A stretch of 64,000 nucleotides of DNA from Cupriavidus metallidurans CH34 (lineage in GTDB: Bacteria; Pseudomonadota; Gammaproteobacteria; Burkholderiales; Burkholderiaceae), in assembly GCF_000196015.1 (NCBI RefSeq), contig NC_007974.2:2108001-2172000 (forward strand), written 5' to 3'. The notes beneath the pieces were generated by a model that was given only the letters and a program-made list of their open reading frames with translations, ran no database searches and was not told the origin of the DNA. Numbering within the stretch: the first letter of the stretch is position 1; each line of letters starts with the position of its first letter. Positions 24,781-35,400 of the stretch are shown piece after piece. A program made the translations under genes and the position numbers.

Positions 24781-26193
24781 CTACATGCGGAAATCCGCCG
24801 CCATGTCTTCGTCACTGCGGGCTTCGATCTTGCCCGTCCGACACGCGAGCTTGAACGCCTCGTAGTCCTTCAGATTCTGAGTGGCGCAGGCGAACGAGTA
24901 TTCGGTGATCGCATCGGCGAACCGCTCCCCGCTGCCCAGGTAGGCCGCGATCTCCACTGCCTTCCCGCTTGCCTTTGCGTGCGCGCGCGCCAGCGCCCAA
25001 CCGCAGAAGCGCGCATATCCCTGCAGTACTCCGTTGCTCATGCGTTCGACGTCGGCCGATACCTTCATGTCGCGTAACTGACGGAAATAGAACTGCCGAT
25101 TGGCCGGGCCAGACGTCCAGCCAAGGAACGCATCGCTGGCCGCCTGCAGCAGGCGCTGACCCGAAACGACACGCTGACCCTGATGCGCCGGACCTTCGGC
25201 GTCATAGTGAAGCGCGATCACGGAGTCCCTCGCTTCCTTGACCTGCAGGAACAGCGGCTGCTCGTGGCTATCCACCATCAACAGCACCAGGCAGAAGGTA
25301 CCCACACTGCCAACACCTACCACCTTGAAGGCAACGTCCTGCAGGGAAAAGTGATCGATCAGTGCGCGTCGCTCCGAGGGAAGCGTTTTCAGATACCCGT
25401 CGAACGCGCGGGCCAGCTTGCCTCGCCACGCCTCGGTGTTGGACCATTGGTCGTGCTCACCAAGCAGCGAAGTGGGGCCACTGGGATGAAAGATCGCCGG
25501 CGGCGCGTCCTGAATCCACCATTGGCCGTCACGCTGCGCGGCCATCTTGTTCAACATGCTTTCGTTGGTCCGCCCTGCGGCCTTCTCCTTCGCCTTGAGA
25601 ATCGTTCGACGGCCCTCTTCGCTCGTCGCGGCTTCGAGCATGCGTTCGAACGAGACAATCTCGTTCCAGAGATCCAGCGCGCTATACCCGGCGTATTCCT
25701 CCATGCGATCGCGGTATTCGTGCACAGCCGTCGCCACGATGTCGCTGACGGTGTCCCGGGCGATACCCATATGCTCGCCAGCAATGGCCAGGCTTCCGGC
25801 AAGGCGCTTGACGTCCCACTCCCAGGGGCCCACGGCCACTTCGTCAAAATCGTTCAGATCGAAGACAAGCTGCCGCTCCGGCGTAGCGAAGCCCCCGAAG
25901 TTCATCAGGTGCGCGTCGCCGCAGATTGGGAATGCGATGCCTGCATTTGCCGTGGCGGCAAGATCGTGCGCCTGGAGAATCGCGCTGCCACGAAAGAACG
26001 TGAATGGCGACACCGACATGCGCCCATAGCGCAGCGGCACCAGCGCCTCCACGCGCCCCGCGCTGTTCTGCTCCAGCAACGCCACCGGATCACGGTCGGT
26101 GTTGCCGATCTCGGCATTCGATGATCGCTTTGCGCGGCTGCGTGCTTCACGTCCGATCGCCTGCCGTTCTGCCAGGGTGCGGATGTCTGCCAT
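24781..26193 (-). CDS. DUF2252 family protein
   Basis: 470 residues from ATG 26193, which has an AGGAGG site 5 bases upstream; the longer frame to 26331 is not family sequence. The DUF2252 domain spans nearly all: LVPLRYGRMSVSPFTFFRGSAILQAHDLA, FPICGDAHLMNFGGFATPERQLVFDLNDFDEVAVGPWEWDVKRLAGSLAIA. The GDAHxxNFG and DLNDFDE motifs resemble the catalytic loops of aminoglycoside-phosphotransferase/protein-kinase-like folds. The substrate is unknown. It stands alone between a terminator and a 549-bp gap. Confidence 0.92.
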   Translation of the reverse strand: MADIRTLAERQAIGREARSRAKRSSNAEIGNTDRDPVALLEQNSAGRVEALVPLRYGRMSVSPFTFFRGSAILQAHDLAATANAGIAFPICGDAHLMNFGGFATPERQLVFDLNDFDEVAVGPWEWDVKRLAGSLAIAGEHMGIARDTVSDIVATAVHEYRDRMEEYAGYSALDLWNEIVSFERMLEAATSEEGRRTILKAKEKAAGRTNESMLNKMAAQRDGQWWIQDAPPAIFHPSGPTSLLGEHDQWSNTEAWRGKLARAFDGYLKTLPSERRALIDHFSLQDVAFKVVGVGSVGTFCLVLLMVDSHEQPLFLQVKEARDSVIALHYDAEGPAHQGQRVVSGQRLLQAASDAFLGWTSGPANRQFYFRQLRDMKVSADVERMSNGVLQGYARFCGWALARAHAKASGKAVEIAAYLGSGERFADAITEYSFACATQNLKDYEAFKLACRTGKIEARSDEDMAADFRM

Positions 26194-26742
26194 TTTCGGG
26201 CCTCCTGTAGGTGGGATGCGGAACGCTGCTGCGTGAATGGATCGGATGCCAGCCTTCCGAACGCAAGGCTGGGCATACGGAGGAAATCTAGTGTATGGCA
26301 ACTGTCGTTCATGCTGTGTGCGCATCGCCACTCAATGTATCCCGCTTTCCACTTGCGAGACACCGGACATCATGGCGCGCCAGGCATTGCCCTGAAGGGT
26401 AATTGATTGCACCGACTACCTATGGCTACTGGCCCGGCTTGGGACCATCGAGCCAGCAGTGCCACCGCAGCTTCTGACACGTCCGTCATTGCCACGCCAT
26501 TTTTCCGGACGCGCTTGAAGCAACGCATGACCATCGACTGAATCCTTTTCATACGCACAAGAGAAGATTCACTTCATAAGGCAACCGGCTTCAGCGATAG
26601 TCTGATGTCGACTGCCGGCGACATTGCACTTCTCACGCGTACGCCATCTGGCCTATAACGTTGAGGGTGTCCTTGCGCCACCAGCCGTGTTTCATTCGCC
26701 ACGCAGCCAACGCCGCGGGCGCCACTGAATCAGGGGATTGCA
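26194..26742. other. Intergenic region without a recognisable gene
   Basis: Only a 62-residue reverse-strand frame (26370-26558) is present; it has no family resemblance, so I do not call it. The region must hold the reverse promoter of the DUF2252 gene and the forward promoter of the membrane protein at 26743. No clear promoter or repeat was seen. Confidence 0.4.
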
Positions 26743-27276
26743 ATGAGCAAGCTGATCGGGACGATCAAGCACGAATTCATGGAGATGCTGCCGCCGACGA
26801 TCTATTTCTTCGTCATCCTTCATATCGTCGCGATCATCCGGGCACTCATGGTCAAGGGAACTGGCATCGAGCTGGAGACCACTGCGTCCGTGGCACTGGC
26901 TGCCCTGATCCTCGGCAAGGCCGTGTTGCTGGCCGACATGCTCCCGTTCATCAACCGGTTCCCGGAAAAGCCGTTGATCTGGAATGTTGGATGGAAGACA
27001 GTGATGTACAGCCTGGTAGCCCTGTTCATTCATTATCTGGAGCGCCTTTACGATTTCTGGAAGGAGGCGCCCGGCTTTGCCGCAGCCAACAAGCTGCTGG
27101 TCTCCGAGATCAACTGGCCGCGGTTCTGGGCAATACAGATTCTGCTGCTGACGCTGGTGCTCATGTACTGCACCCTCGCCGAGATGGCGCGTGCGATTGG
27201 TCGCGAAAAATTCAAGCGGGCGTTCTTCGGGCCGCTCCCGGACAACCTGGCCAATCGGTCCGTCAACGAAGGCTGA
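26743..27276 (+). CDS. Conserved inner-membrane protein of unknown function
   Basis: 177 residues with AGGGGA upstream of the ATG. Four hydrophobic segments are visible: PPTIYFFVILHIVAIIRALM, ASVALAALILGKAVLLADML, MYSLVALFIHYLERL, and FWAIQILLLTLVLMYCTLAEMARAIG. I do not recognise the family by name. Charged residues within the helices (LGKAVLLAD) are unusual and may be functional. No signal peptide. A 319-bp gap follows, so it is probably monocistronic. Confidence 0.8.
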   Translation: MSKLIGTIKHEFMEMLPPTIYFFVILHIVAIIRALMVKGTGIELETTASVALAALILGKAVLLADMLPFINRFPEKPLIWNVGWKTVMYSLVALFIHYLERLYDFWKEAPGFAAANKLLVSEINWPRFWAIQILLLTLVLMYCTLAEMARAIGREKFKRAFFGPLPDNLANRSVNEG

Positions 27277-27595
27277 TCATCACACTCACCGCGTTGCCGC
27301 GCTGATCCCACTTCGTCCCATGCATCGCGATCGTGTTATCTGCCGCCCCCGCCTCGCACGTGCACCGCAATCGCCGCGCGCCAACGCCGCAGCGTGGATT
27401 CCGCATACCTGCGCGGTTGAACCGTTACGGGATTCCATGCAGCCAGCGACCTCGTCCGATCTGGTGGCTCGGACGATCCATGAGTACTGCAGTCAGCCAA
27501 ACCCGTTCTTCCACGGTCGCCAATGGCGGCCGTCTCAGCAAGCCATGCCCACCACCGGAATCCGGCGAAGGCATCCATATCCAAGGGGGTTCGCT
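27277..27595 (+). other. Leader region of the DUF2092 gene, no gene seen
   Basis: The frame of the DUF2092 gene remains open upstream through here to 27191, but that part has no signal peptide or family resemblance. The lipoprotein signal starts at 27596 behind an AGGGGG site. No repeat or clear promoter was identified. Confidence 0.4.
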
Positions 27596-28405
27596 ATGAA
27601 TCGTGCATTGTGTATTGCCGCGCTGGCCATTTCGCTGGGCGCGTGCAGCAGTCCGGCCCCGCAGGCCACCTCATCGCCCGCGCCAGACACCCAGACGGCT
27701 GCCAAGGCGCCGCCGCCCGAAAGCAAGCCTGACGCCAACGCAGTGAACGCCGATGCCATCCAGGCCTTGAAGGACATGGGTGGATATCTGCAGACGCTGA
27801 AGCAGTTCTCCGTCAAGATCGACCTCGATGGCGAACGCGTGCTTGAAGACGGACAGAAGCTACAGCATTCGGCCAGTGCCCGCGTCGATGCCGATCGACC
27901 CGACAAGATGCGTGTGCAGATGCGAAGTGCACGGGCACAGCGTGACCTGTACTACGACGGGCATAAGGTTGCGCTCTATTACCCGGAAAGCAACTACTAC
28001 AGCACGGTCGACTCGAGCGACAACCTGAGCAACCTCGTGGTCAAACTGCGGGAGCGCTTCGGCATCGAGGTACCGGTTGACGACCTGTTCCTGTGGGGCA
28101 CGCCGAATGCACCAACGAACGGCATCACATCCGCCATGGTCGCGGGACAGGACTTGATCGACGGCCAGCTGTGCGACCAGTACGCATTCCGTCAGGGCAT
28201 GATCGACTGGCAGATCTGGATCGCCTCCGGTAACCAGCCACTGCCGCGAAAGATCGTGGTCACAAACCGGAGCGATGAAGCGCGGCCGCAATCCGTGACG
28301 TGGTTGACCTGGAACCTGAAGCCGAAGTTCACAGCTTCCACCTTCCATTTCACGCCGCCCAAGGGAGCGAAAGTCGCCGAGTTCGTCCCCCTCAAGAATC
28401 AATGA
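27596..28405 (+). CDS. DUF2092 family lipoprotein
   Basis: 269 residues from ATG 27596. The signal MNRALCIAALAISLGACSS has lipobox LGAC. A short Pro/Ala linker is followed by the DUF2092 domain: ALKDMGGYLQTLKQFSVKIDLDGERVLEDGQKLQHSASARVDADRPDKMRVQM, YYDGHKVALYYPESNYYSTVDS, and DLIDGQLCDQYAFRQGMIDWQIWIASG. The fold resembles the LolA/LppX family of lipoprotein-binding half-barrels, so it may bind lipid or lipoprotein (inference). The Gly-rich protein starts 11 bp after its stop, so they form a pair. Confidence 0.9.
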   Translation: MNRALCIAALAISLGACSSPAPQATSSPAPDTQTAAKAPPPESKPDANAVNADAIQALKDMGGYLQTLKQFSVKIDLDGERVLEDGQKLQHSASARVDADRPDKMRVQMRSARAQRDLYYDGHKVALYYPESNYYSTVDSSDNLSNLVVKLRERFGIEVPVDDLFLWGTPNAPTNGITSAMVAGQDLIDGQLCDQYAFRQGMIDWQIWIASGNQPLPRKIVVTNRSDEARPQSVTWLTWNLKPKFTASTFHFTPPKGAKVAEFVPLKNQ

Positions 28406-28416
28406 AGGAGCCACCA

Positions 28417-28944
28417 ATGAAACACTCTCTCAATCAGGCGATCGTAGCGCTGCTGGGTGCAGTCATCGTGGTGGCAAGTGGATGGGCACCCGTTGCCGAA
28501 GCACGCGGCGGTGGCGGTGGTGGTGGATTTCACGGAGGCGGAGGTGGGGGCGGCGGTGGACGGGGTGGTGGTGGCGCGGCAATGAACGCGCAGGCAAACA
28601 GGCCGGCAGACGCACGCGCCAACAACGTCCGCAGCACCAGCGTGAACAGTGTCAACACCAACCGGAACGTCAACGTCAACACCAACCGGAACGTCAACGT
28701 CAACGTTGAAAACCACGGCGGTTGCTGCGGCGGCGGCTGGGACAACGACTATCACCCGGTGGCAACCGCGGCGGCAGTCACGGCGACCGTGGCGGTGACC
28801 TCTGCCGTCATCGGCTCCGTCGTACGGTCCGTTCCGCCAAGCTGTGCGCCAGTCAATTACGGCGGCATGGTCTACCAGCAGTGTGGCACCACGTGGTATC
28901 AACCGCAGGGATCACAGTACGTGGTGGTGAACGCGCCGTACTGA
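28417..28944 (+). CDS. Secreted Gly/Asn-rich protein
   Basis: 175 residues from ATG 28417 with GAAGGAG upstream. A signal peptide ends near residue 29 (AEA). A Gly-rich stretch (GGGGGGGFHGGGGGGGGGRG) is followed by an Asn-rich tandem repeat (VNTNRNVN twice), a Cys pair (GGCCGGGW), an Ala/Val/Thr-rich hydrophobic stretch (VATAAAVTATVAVTSAVIGSVV) that could be a membrane segment, and a conserved end (GGMVYQQCGTTWYQPQGSQYVVVNAPY). The last segment matches the ends of many proteobacterial secreted proteins of unknown role. It is coupled to the DUF2092 lipoprotein. Confidence 0.85.
   Translation: MKHSLNQAIVALLGAVIVVASGWAPVAEARGGGGGGGFHGGGGGGGGGRGGGGAAMNAQANRPADARANNVRSTSVNSVNTNRNVNVNTNRNVNVNVENHGGCCGGGWDNDYHPVATAAAVTATVAVTSAVIGSVVRSVPPSCAPVNYGGMVYQQCGTTWYQPQGSQYVVVNAPY
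28651..28704 (+). repeat. 24-bp tandem repeat inside the Gly/Asn-rich gene
   Basis: The unit GTCAACACCAACCGGAACGT plus CAAC occurs twice exactly (28651-28674, 28675-28698) and begins a third time. It encodes VNTNRNVN and keeps the reading frame. Confidence 0.9.
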
Positions 28945-29035
28945 TGGAAACCTGAGCAGTTTCTCCGCCGCATCGCATTCGCAGGCCGATGACGTTGCGG
29001 CTCGGTCCAAAGCGGAAACTGACGGCCGCATGAGC

Positions 29036-29068
29036 CGGTGCATGTCGCGGATCCCGCGACATGCACCG
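29036..29068. repeat. Perfect 15-bp inverted repeat with a 3-base loop
   Basis: Arms 29036-29050 (CGGTGCATGTCGCGG) and 29054-29068 are perfect reverse complements around ATC. No T-run follows on either strand. It lies 91 bases after the Gly-rich gene and 356 bases before the giant repeat gene. The rest of the 479-bp gap holds two smaller inverted repeats but no gene. Confidence 0.85.
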
Positions 29069-29235
29069 CAAGACGTTCATTCGAGGCGCTCGCCCCGGAT
29101 GGTATGGATCTTCATGGTGACCCTGTGCAGCGACGGGTAGCCCTTCCGGGACCCGGTCCGGGAATCTGCCTTCCAGGACCGGTCCTTCTTTTCCCCACAC
29201 CACGCGCGAATGCACTCACGTCTGGCCGCTGACAT

Positions 29236-29250
29236 CGTCAAAAATTGACG
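29236..29250. promoter_or_regulatory. Inverted repeat upstream of the giant repeat gene (distal)
   Basis: CGTCAA-AAA-TTGACG is a perfect 6-bp inverted repeat with a 3-base centre, containing a TTGAC -35-like element. It is 174 bp before the start of the giant gene. A regulator site is possible. Confidence 0.4.
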
Positions 29251-29321
29251 ACTCGAAATTTCCCGCGATATCGAAGGTTCTAAAGCGGCGCTCTCAAAGA
29301 ATTCAACCCGAACCGAGGACG

Positions 29322-29340
29322 CAACTCTTATATTGAGTTG
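29322..29340. promoter_or_regulatory. Inverted repeat upstream of the giant repeat gene (proximal)
   Basis: CAACTC-TTATATT-GAGTTG is a perfect 6-bp inverted repeat. The centre includes TATATT, a possible -10 element, 84 bp before the start codon. An operator overlapping the promoter of the adhesin-secretion operon is a reasonable guess. Confidence 0.45.
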
Positions 29341-29423
29341 AATTGAATTACTCCCGTTCCGCTTGCAGGCTGCGCAACGCATGACCGCTTCTGCCTGCGA
29401 CGCATGAGAAAGCACGCCTCGCG

Positions 29424-32400
29424 ATGAAACCGGAAGCCGCCCTCAAATTCCAGCCATCGAGCCGCACCCTGGCACTGGAGCCTCGCCTGCTATACGACGC
29501 CGCTGCTGGTGCCGCTGTCGAGCAGCAGCACTTGCAACAACAGGCCCAGCCAGACGCAGCCAGGACTGCCCCGACCGACGCACACGCCCCGGCGCCCGAT
29601 AGTCATGCGGCAACCCAGCAGTTGCTGGTGATCGATGCCCGCATCAATGGCGCCAACGAACTTGCGCAAAGCGCCACGCCGGGAACGCGTGTCGTCGTGG
29701 TGGCTGCGGGCCAGGACGGCGTAGCGGCGATCCAGGCCGCGCTGGAACAACTCGGACAAGTCAGTTCGATCCAGATTCTCGGCCACGGCAATCCCGGCGA
29801 GATCACGCTGGGCACCAGCCAGCTCACCGCCGCATCCGCTGACACCAACCGCACCGCCGAGTGGGCGAGCCACCTGAGCGCGGGCGCGGACATTCTGCTT
29901 TACGGTTGCCGCAGTGGTGCGGGCGACAGCGGCGAAGCGCTGATCCAGCGCCTTGCCGCCGTAACTGGCGCCGACGTGGCCGCCTCGACCAATGACACAG
30001 GTTCGGCTGCCGCCGGCGGTGACTGGACGCTTGAAAAGAGCACCGGCCCGATCGAGAGCCACCTCGATATCAATGCCGACGAACTGGCCCACTACAACGG
30101 GCTGCTGGCCAATGCCAGCCCCACCACAACGCTCGGCAGCAGTGGCGAGACCATCTTGCTCGGGGGCACCGCCACTTTCGAGGTGACCTTTACCAACCCG
30201 TCCAGCCAGCCGGGCTATGCGCCCTATATCGACGTATTGCTGCCGGCCACGGGCTATGACGGCGACGACGGCGCGACATTCGTTTCGGCCACCTACCAGG
30301 GCATCGCACTCAACGCGCAAATCATCACATTCGGGGCGGACGGTACCGCCGTTCATCCGATCGCCAAGGACGCCAGCGGCAACCCGCTGATTCTTCGCGC
30401 CGCCGATTACGGTTACCGCGCCGGCGACCAGCTCGTCGTGCTGGAGTTGCCTTACGCCAGCTTCGGCAACGGCCAGCCCTCCGCCACGGTCGACCTCACG
30501 GTCAAGCTGAGCGAACTGGCCGATGCCAACCAGCCACACGTGATCAGTGTGCGTGGCGGCTTCCAGTACGGGAACGACGCGCTCGACAATCCGACGCAGG
30601 ACCCGACGCTGATCGAAGCGTCATGGGACACGTACACCCTGGAATCGACGCCACTGGAGATCACCCAGACGGTCGACATGGTCGAAGGCGAGACCGTGAC
30701 CGGGCAAAACTTCCCCCACTCGCTTACGGTCACGACCACGCCGGCTCCCGGCCAGACGCTGCACAATGTCCAAGTCACGCAGGACCTGCCCGACACGATT
30801 CGCGTGGAGAGCATCACGCCCGGCGCGGGCGGACTCGTGTTGTCGATCACGCTGGCGGACGGCACCGTCGTCACCGGCCAGACGGCGATTGCCAACGCCC
30901 TGGCAGGCGGCGCGTACCTGCGCTCGTACACAGTCGTGTATCCGACGCTGACGCAGGCAACAAACACGGTTGTGGGCTTCTACGTGGGCGATACGGACAG
31001 CACCGGCACACCGATCCTGGACCCGATCAGCGGCGCCAGCAAGACGATCACCGTGGGAGCGCCCCATGTATCGGCGGACTGGCAGCCACTCGATCCACGT
31101 GACGTGCCGCAGACGCCGCCGCCCTTCGTGGTCGTGACCGACGATGGCGACCCGGTCACCTTCACGGCCAAATCGATCACGTTGCACAAGTCGGCCGCGC
31201 TGGCTAACGACACCGGCGTGGCGGGCGTGTCGCCTGGCGACACGCTGCAGTTCCGCTACGACATCGCAGTATCCGACTACTTCGCGTTCGGTCAGACCCT
31301 GCTGCACAACGGCCAGCTAACCGTCACCGATCACCTCGGCGACGGCATGACGTTCAGCGGCACGCCGGTGATCACCTTCCGCCAGAATGGTGTCACCTAT
31401 ACCGTGCCCCTGGTCTACACCATTGGCGCCAAGGGACCCGGTGGAACGACCATCACCTTCGACCTTGCCACGTCGATCCGAAACGCGGGGCTGCCCATTG
31501 CAATCCTGGCCGGCGACCTTTCTGGCGACAGCACGCTCCAGTCGGGAACCATCGCCACGGTAATTTACAACGCCGTGATCGACGAGGCCTACCAGACCAC
31601 CTATCCGCAGAGCGAGATCAACGAGGGCGACAGCCTTGGCAACAACGCCCTGATCACCGGCACGGTGGTGATCGGGCCGTTCAACCTCGGCGGCACCGAT
31701 ACCGACGACTCGCAGACCACGGTCACCGTTCCCACCAGCCAGGTCGACGTTGCCGTCACGCAGATCAACGGCACCACGCCGCCGGCCAGCTACGACCTGC
31801 ATCCGGGCGATACCGTGACGTTCCGGCTCAGCTATGACCTCGTGACTGGCGATTACGAGAACTTCAAGCTCTCGGCATTCCTGCCGCTGCCGCTGTTCGA
31901 CGCCGCCGTGGCCTGGAGCAACGGCACCGGCATCAATCAATGGAGCTATGGCAGCGGCGACACCCACCCGGGTAGCGTGCTGAGCGTCAGCGGTGGCGCG
32001 GGCAATTCCGTCGTCTTCAACTTCGGCAACTTCATCCTGAGTGGCAGCGCGGCCGGGCAGAACCGCATCGAGTTGGTTTTCACCATGCGCGTGAGCGACC
32101 AGCCGTTTGCCGACCAGCGTTCGATCAGCGTGGTGGGGCAATCGAGCCAGACCACCACGATCACCCAGCAGGTGCTGGTCAGTACGGATGTCGAGGAAGT
32201 GCATTCGGTGGCCGAACCCGTGCTCAGCATCAAGCACGGCGTCGTGTCGAGTACTCATGGCACCGTTACGGGCACCACCGGTACTTGGGCAGCCGCTGGC
32301 AGCGCTGGCGCGGCCTTCACACAACCCATGACCGATATCAACGCAGTGGAAGGCACCGTCACCGGCATTGACGCCGGCGACGTAGTCCGTCTGGCCACGG

Positions 32401-35400
32401 CGATAGAGAACACCGGCGGTGGCGGCGCCTACGACGTCGTCACCACGCTGACGCTGCCGCCCAACCTGACATTCCTGAACGGCAGCCTTGCGGCAGCAAA
32501 CCTGCGCATCAGCCGCGGCGACGGCACGCTGCTGCAGGCTGGCGTCGATTACTCGGTATCGGGCAACACCATCACCTTCCTCGATGCCGGCAACCAGGCC
32601 ACGTTCCTGTCCGGCCGCCCCGGCAGCGCCAATGACGTCGCCGGCACGAACATGGTGATCATCACCTATGACACCGTGGTAACCCAGTCGGTGCTGGCCG
32701 GACAAAACCTGCAGACGGTAGCCGCGTTGACCAACTACGCGAGCATCAATGGCGGGACCGATTTCACGCCCACCGATCTGACCGACACCGCGGATGAACT
32801 GGCTGCATTGCCGGTGGTCACGAAGGTTTTCGCTGGTGGCGGCAGCACACCGGCGGAAAGCGATTCCAGCGCCAGCCACACCACCGGCGCCAATCTGGTG
32901 ATCGGCGAAAGCATGCTGTACGACATCGTGGTGACGCTGCCGGAGGGCTCGACGCAGAACCTTCGCCTGACCGATATCGTGCCCGACGGCCTGACGCTCG
33001 ACACCAGCTTTGGCAACGGCGGCTATCAACTCATCATCACGCGGGCCGGAAGCGCCGCGCTTGCCGCCGACTTTGCCGGATCGGTCAACGTGGCCAGCAT
33101 CAGCCCCGTCGGTGGGGCGGCCGGCGCGGACGGCACCGACATGCAGCTGACGTTCAGCGCCAGCTCGGCCATTGGCGACAACAACACTGCCAACAACAGC
33201 TTCGTCATCCGCGTGCGGCTGGTGGCCAGCAACGTAATCGGCAACCAGGCCGGACGGCAGCTCGCCAACAACGCCGCCATCACGTTCACCGATCCGGACG
33301 GCGACGTGCCCAATGGCGCCACCGGCGTGGATCGCGGAATCGCACTCACCGGCACGCAGCCCACGGTAACGATTGTCGAGCCGACGCTGACCGTCAGGCA
33401 GGACGTCACTTCCACTGGCACGATCGCCGGTGTGGACCGCGGCGACCAGATGACCTACACCATCACGTTGAGGAACGGCACATCGTCCAGCGACTTCAAC
33501 GCCTACGACGTGTGGTTCGTCGATAACCTGCCCGAAGAACTCATCAATGTGCAGATCACCGGCGTCACGCTGTCGGGCGGCGCAACGATCTCGGGGCCCG
33601 GCGACTTCGTGATCGTCAATGGCGTGCTGCAAAGCGCGCCAGGCACCAAGCTCGACATTCCGCGCGGCGGCGCCGTCGCCATCCAGTTCACCGGCACGCT
33701 GAGCATTCTCACAGGCCTGTCCGGCACGGTGGACAACCAGGTCAATGTCACGTGGACCAGCCTGGACGGCGCCAACACCGGCGAGCGCACCGGCACGGAT
33801 GGCGTGCTCAACAGCGGCGTCCTCAACGACTATCAGATCAACAACGTCAATGCCACGCGCGTGGCAGCCGGCTCTTCCATCAGCCACGTTGGTGGCGACC
33901 CCGATACCCCGCTCGGCCCCACCGTGGTCGATCAGGAAGACGTGGCCGTGGGTGAGATCATTCACTACCGGGTGGCATTCGTGGTACCGGAAGGCGTCGT
34001 GCTGGACGGCTCGGTACAGATCTACCTGCCTGAAGGGCTGACGTTTCTCAACGACGGTTCCGCCGCCATCAGCTTTATCTCCGACCCGAACAGCAGCGGC
34101 ACGCCCGGCCTGACGACCACGCTGGGCAACCTGGCCGTCGGCGGCACCCTCTATCTCAATGGCGGCGTCACCAGCTCGGGCCAGACCTTGTTGCAGGCGG
34201 ATCTCGGTGGCCAGCTACGGGCCCAGGGCATCGTCAACACGTCGCTGATCGACACCTCGAACGGGCGTGTGATCGTCCTGCCACTGGGTTCGCTCGTGAA
34301 CCTGAACCAGGACCCCGACTTCGAGGGCTTCTACTTCGAGTTCAACGTGCGCGTGGACAACACCGCGAATGTGGCCGCCGGCGCGCTGCTTCCGGTGCAC
34401 GCCGACTTCCTGAGCGAAGGCCAGTTGCGCACCAGCACCGCACAGGTGGTCGAGCGCGTGGTGGAGCCGCGTATCGTCGATCTGGACAAGTCCGTCGTGG
34501 CTTTCGATCCCGGCGTTGGCAGCGCATTCGGCCAGGCCACCTACAGCGTCAGTTTCAGCAACTCCGGCACAACCGCCGCGCACGACGTGGTACTGACCGA
34601 CAGCCTGCCGCCCGGCGGCCAGGCGCTCACGGTGCAAGGCGTTGTTGTGAATGGTGTGACATACAGTCCTGGCGCCCTGCCCCCGGGATTCACACTGACC
34701 AACACCGGCACCCAGGTCACGCTGAACATCGACTATATGCCCCAGGGTGGCAAGGTTTCGCTGATCTACTCGGCGAGCCTGCCGAACAACACACTTCTGG
34801 CCGATACGGCGGCTACCGTTACCTATACCAGCCTGTCGAACGCCTTCACCACGTTCGGCGGCTCGAACGTCGGGCCGGCAGGCAGTGCCACCGGAGAGCG
34901 CACCGGCAGCCTGGTGGGGCCCAACAACTACCAGGACAGCGATGCGGCCGGCGTGAGCTATGTATCGGGCACGCTCTGGAACGATACGGATTCCGCTACG
35001 AGCAGCTCGGCGCCGGACGGCCCAGCCATTGCGAGGCAAACCGTCACGCTCACCTGGGGCGGTGCGGACAACAACCTCGACACCACGGCCGACAACCAGA
35101 CCTGGACCACGACCACCGACGCCAACGGCTTCTACAGTTTCGGCGTCCTGGGGCGCGGTGTATTCCGGATCGACGCGCCACCGACCATCGTGCTGGCAAC
35201 GCCCACCGGCACCGTGAATGCCCGCATCGACAGCGATCCCTCCAGCCCGCTCGCGCGCGTGCAGTTCTCGGGCGGTGACAGTGGCGCGGCGGTGGCCGGC
35301 AACGTCGGTTACGTGGAACGCAACGACCCGCCGATCAACATCCTGCCGGCTTCGCCATCGACCCTCGAAGATAACGCGCTGCCTATCGTGGGCCTTGCGG

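Noticed and set aside
26370..26558. A 62-codon reverse frame in the gap after the DUF2252 gene
   Set aside because: No family resemblance and no good ribosome site; short frames of this size are expected by chance in high-GC DNA.
29101..29200. GGACCGGTCC palindrome followed by TTCTTTTCC (about 29176-29195) as a terminator
   Set aside because: The palindrome has no loop, and the alternative pairings with the nearby CCGGACCGGGTCC-like stretch are imperfect.
31317..33965. An 882-codon reverse-strand open frame across the giant repeat gene, with others at 34215-36671, 36747-38153 and 38436-39746
   Set aside because: They mirror the strongly biased third positions of the sense gene. Their translations are low-complexity, show no domain and no ribosome site, and the sense frame has clear repeats.
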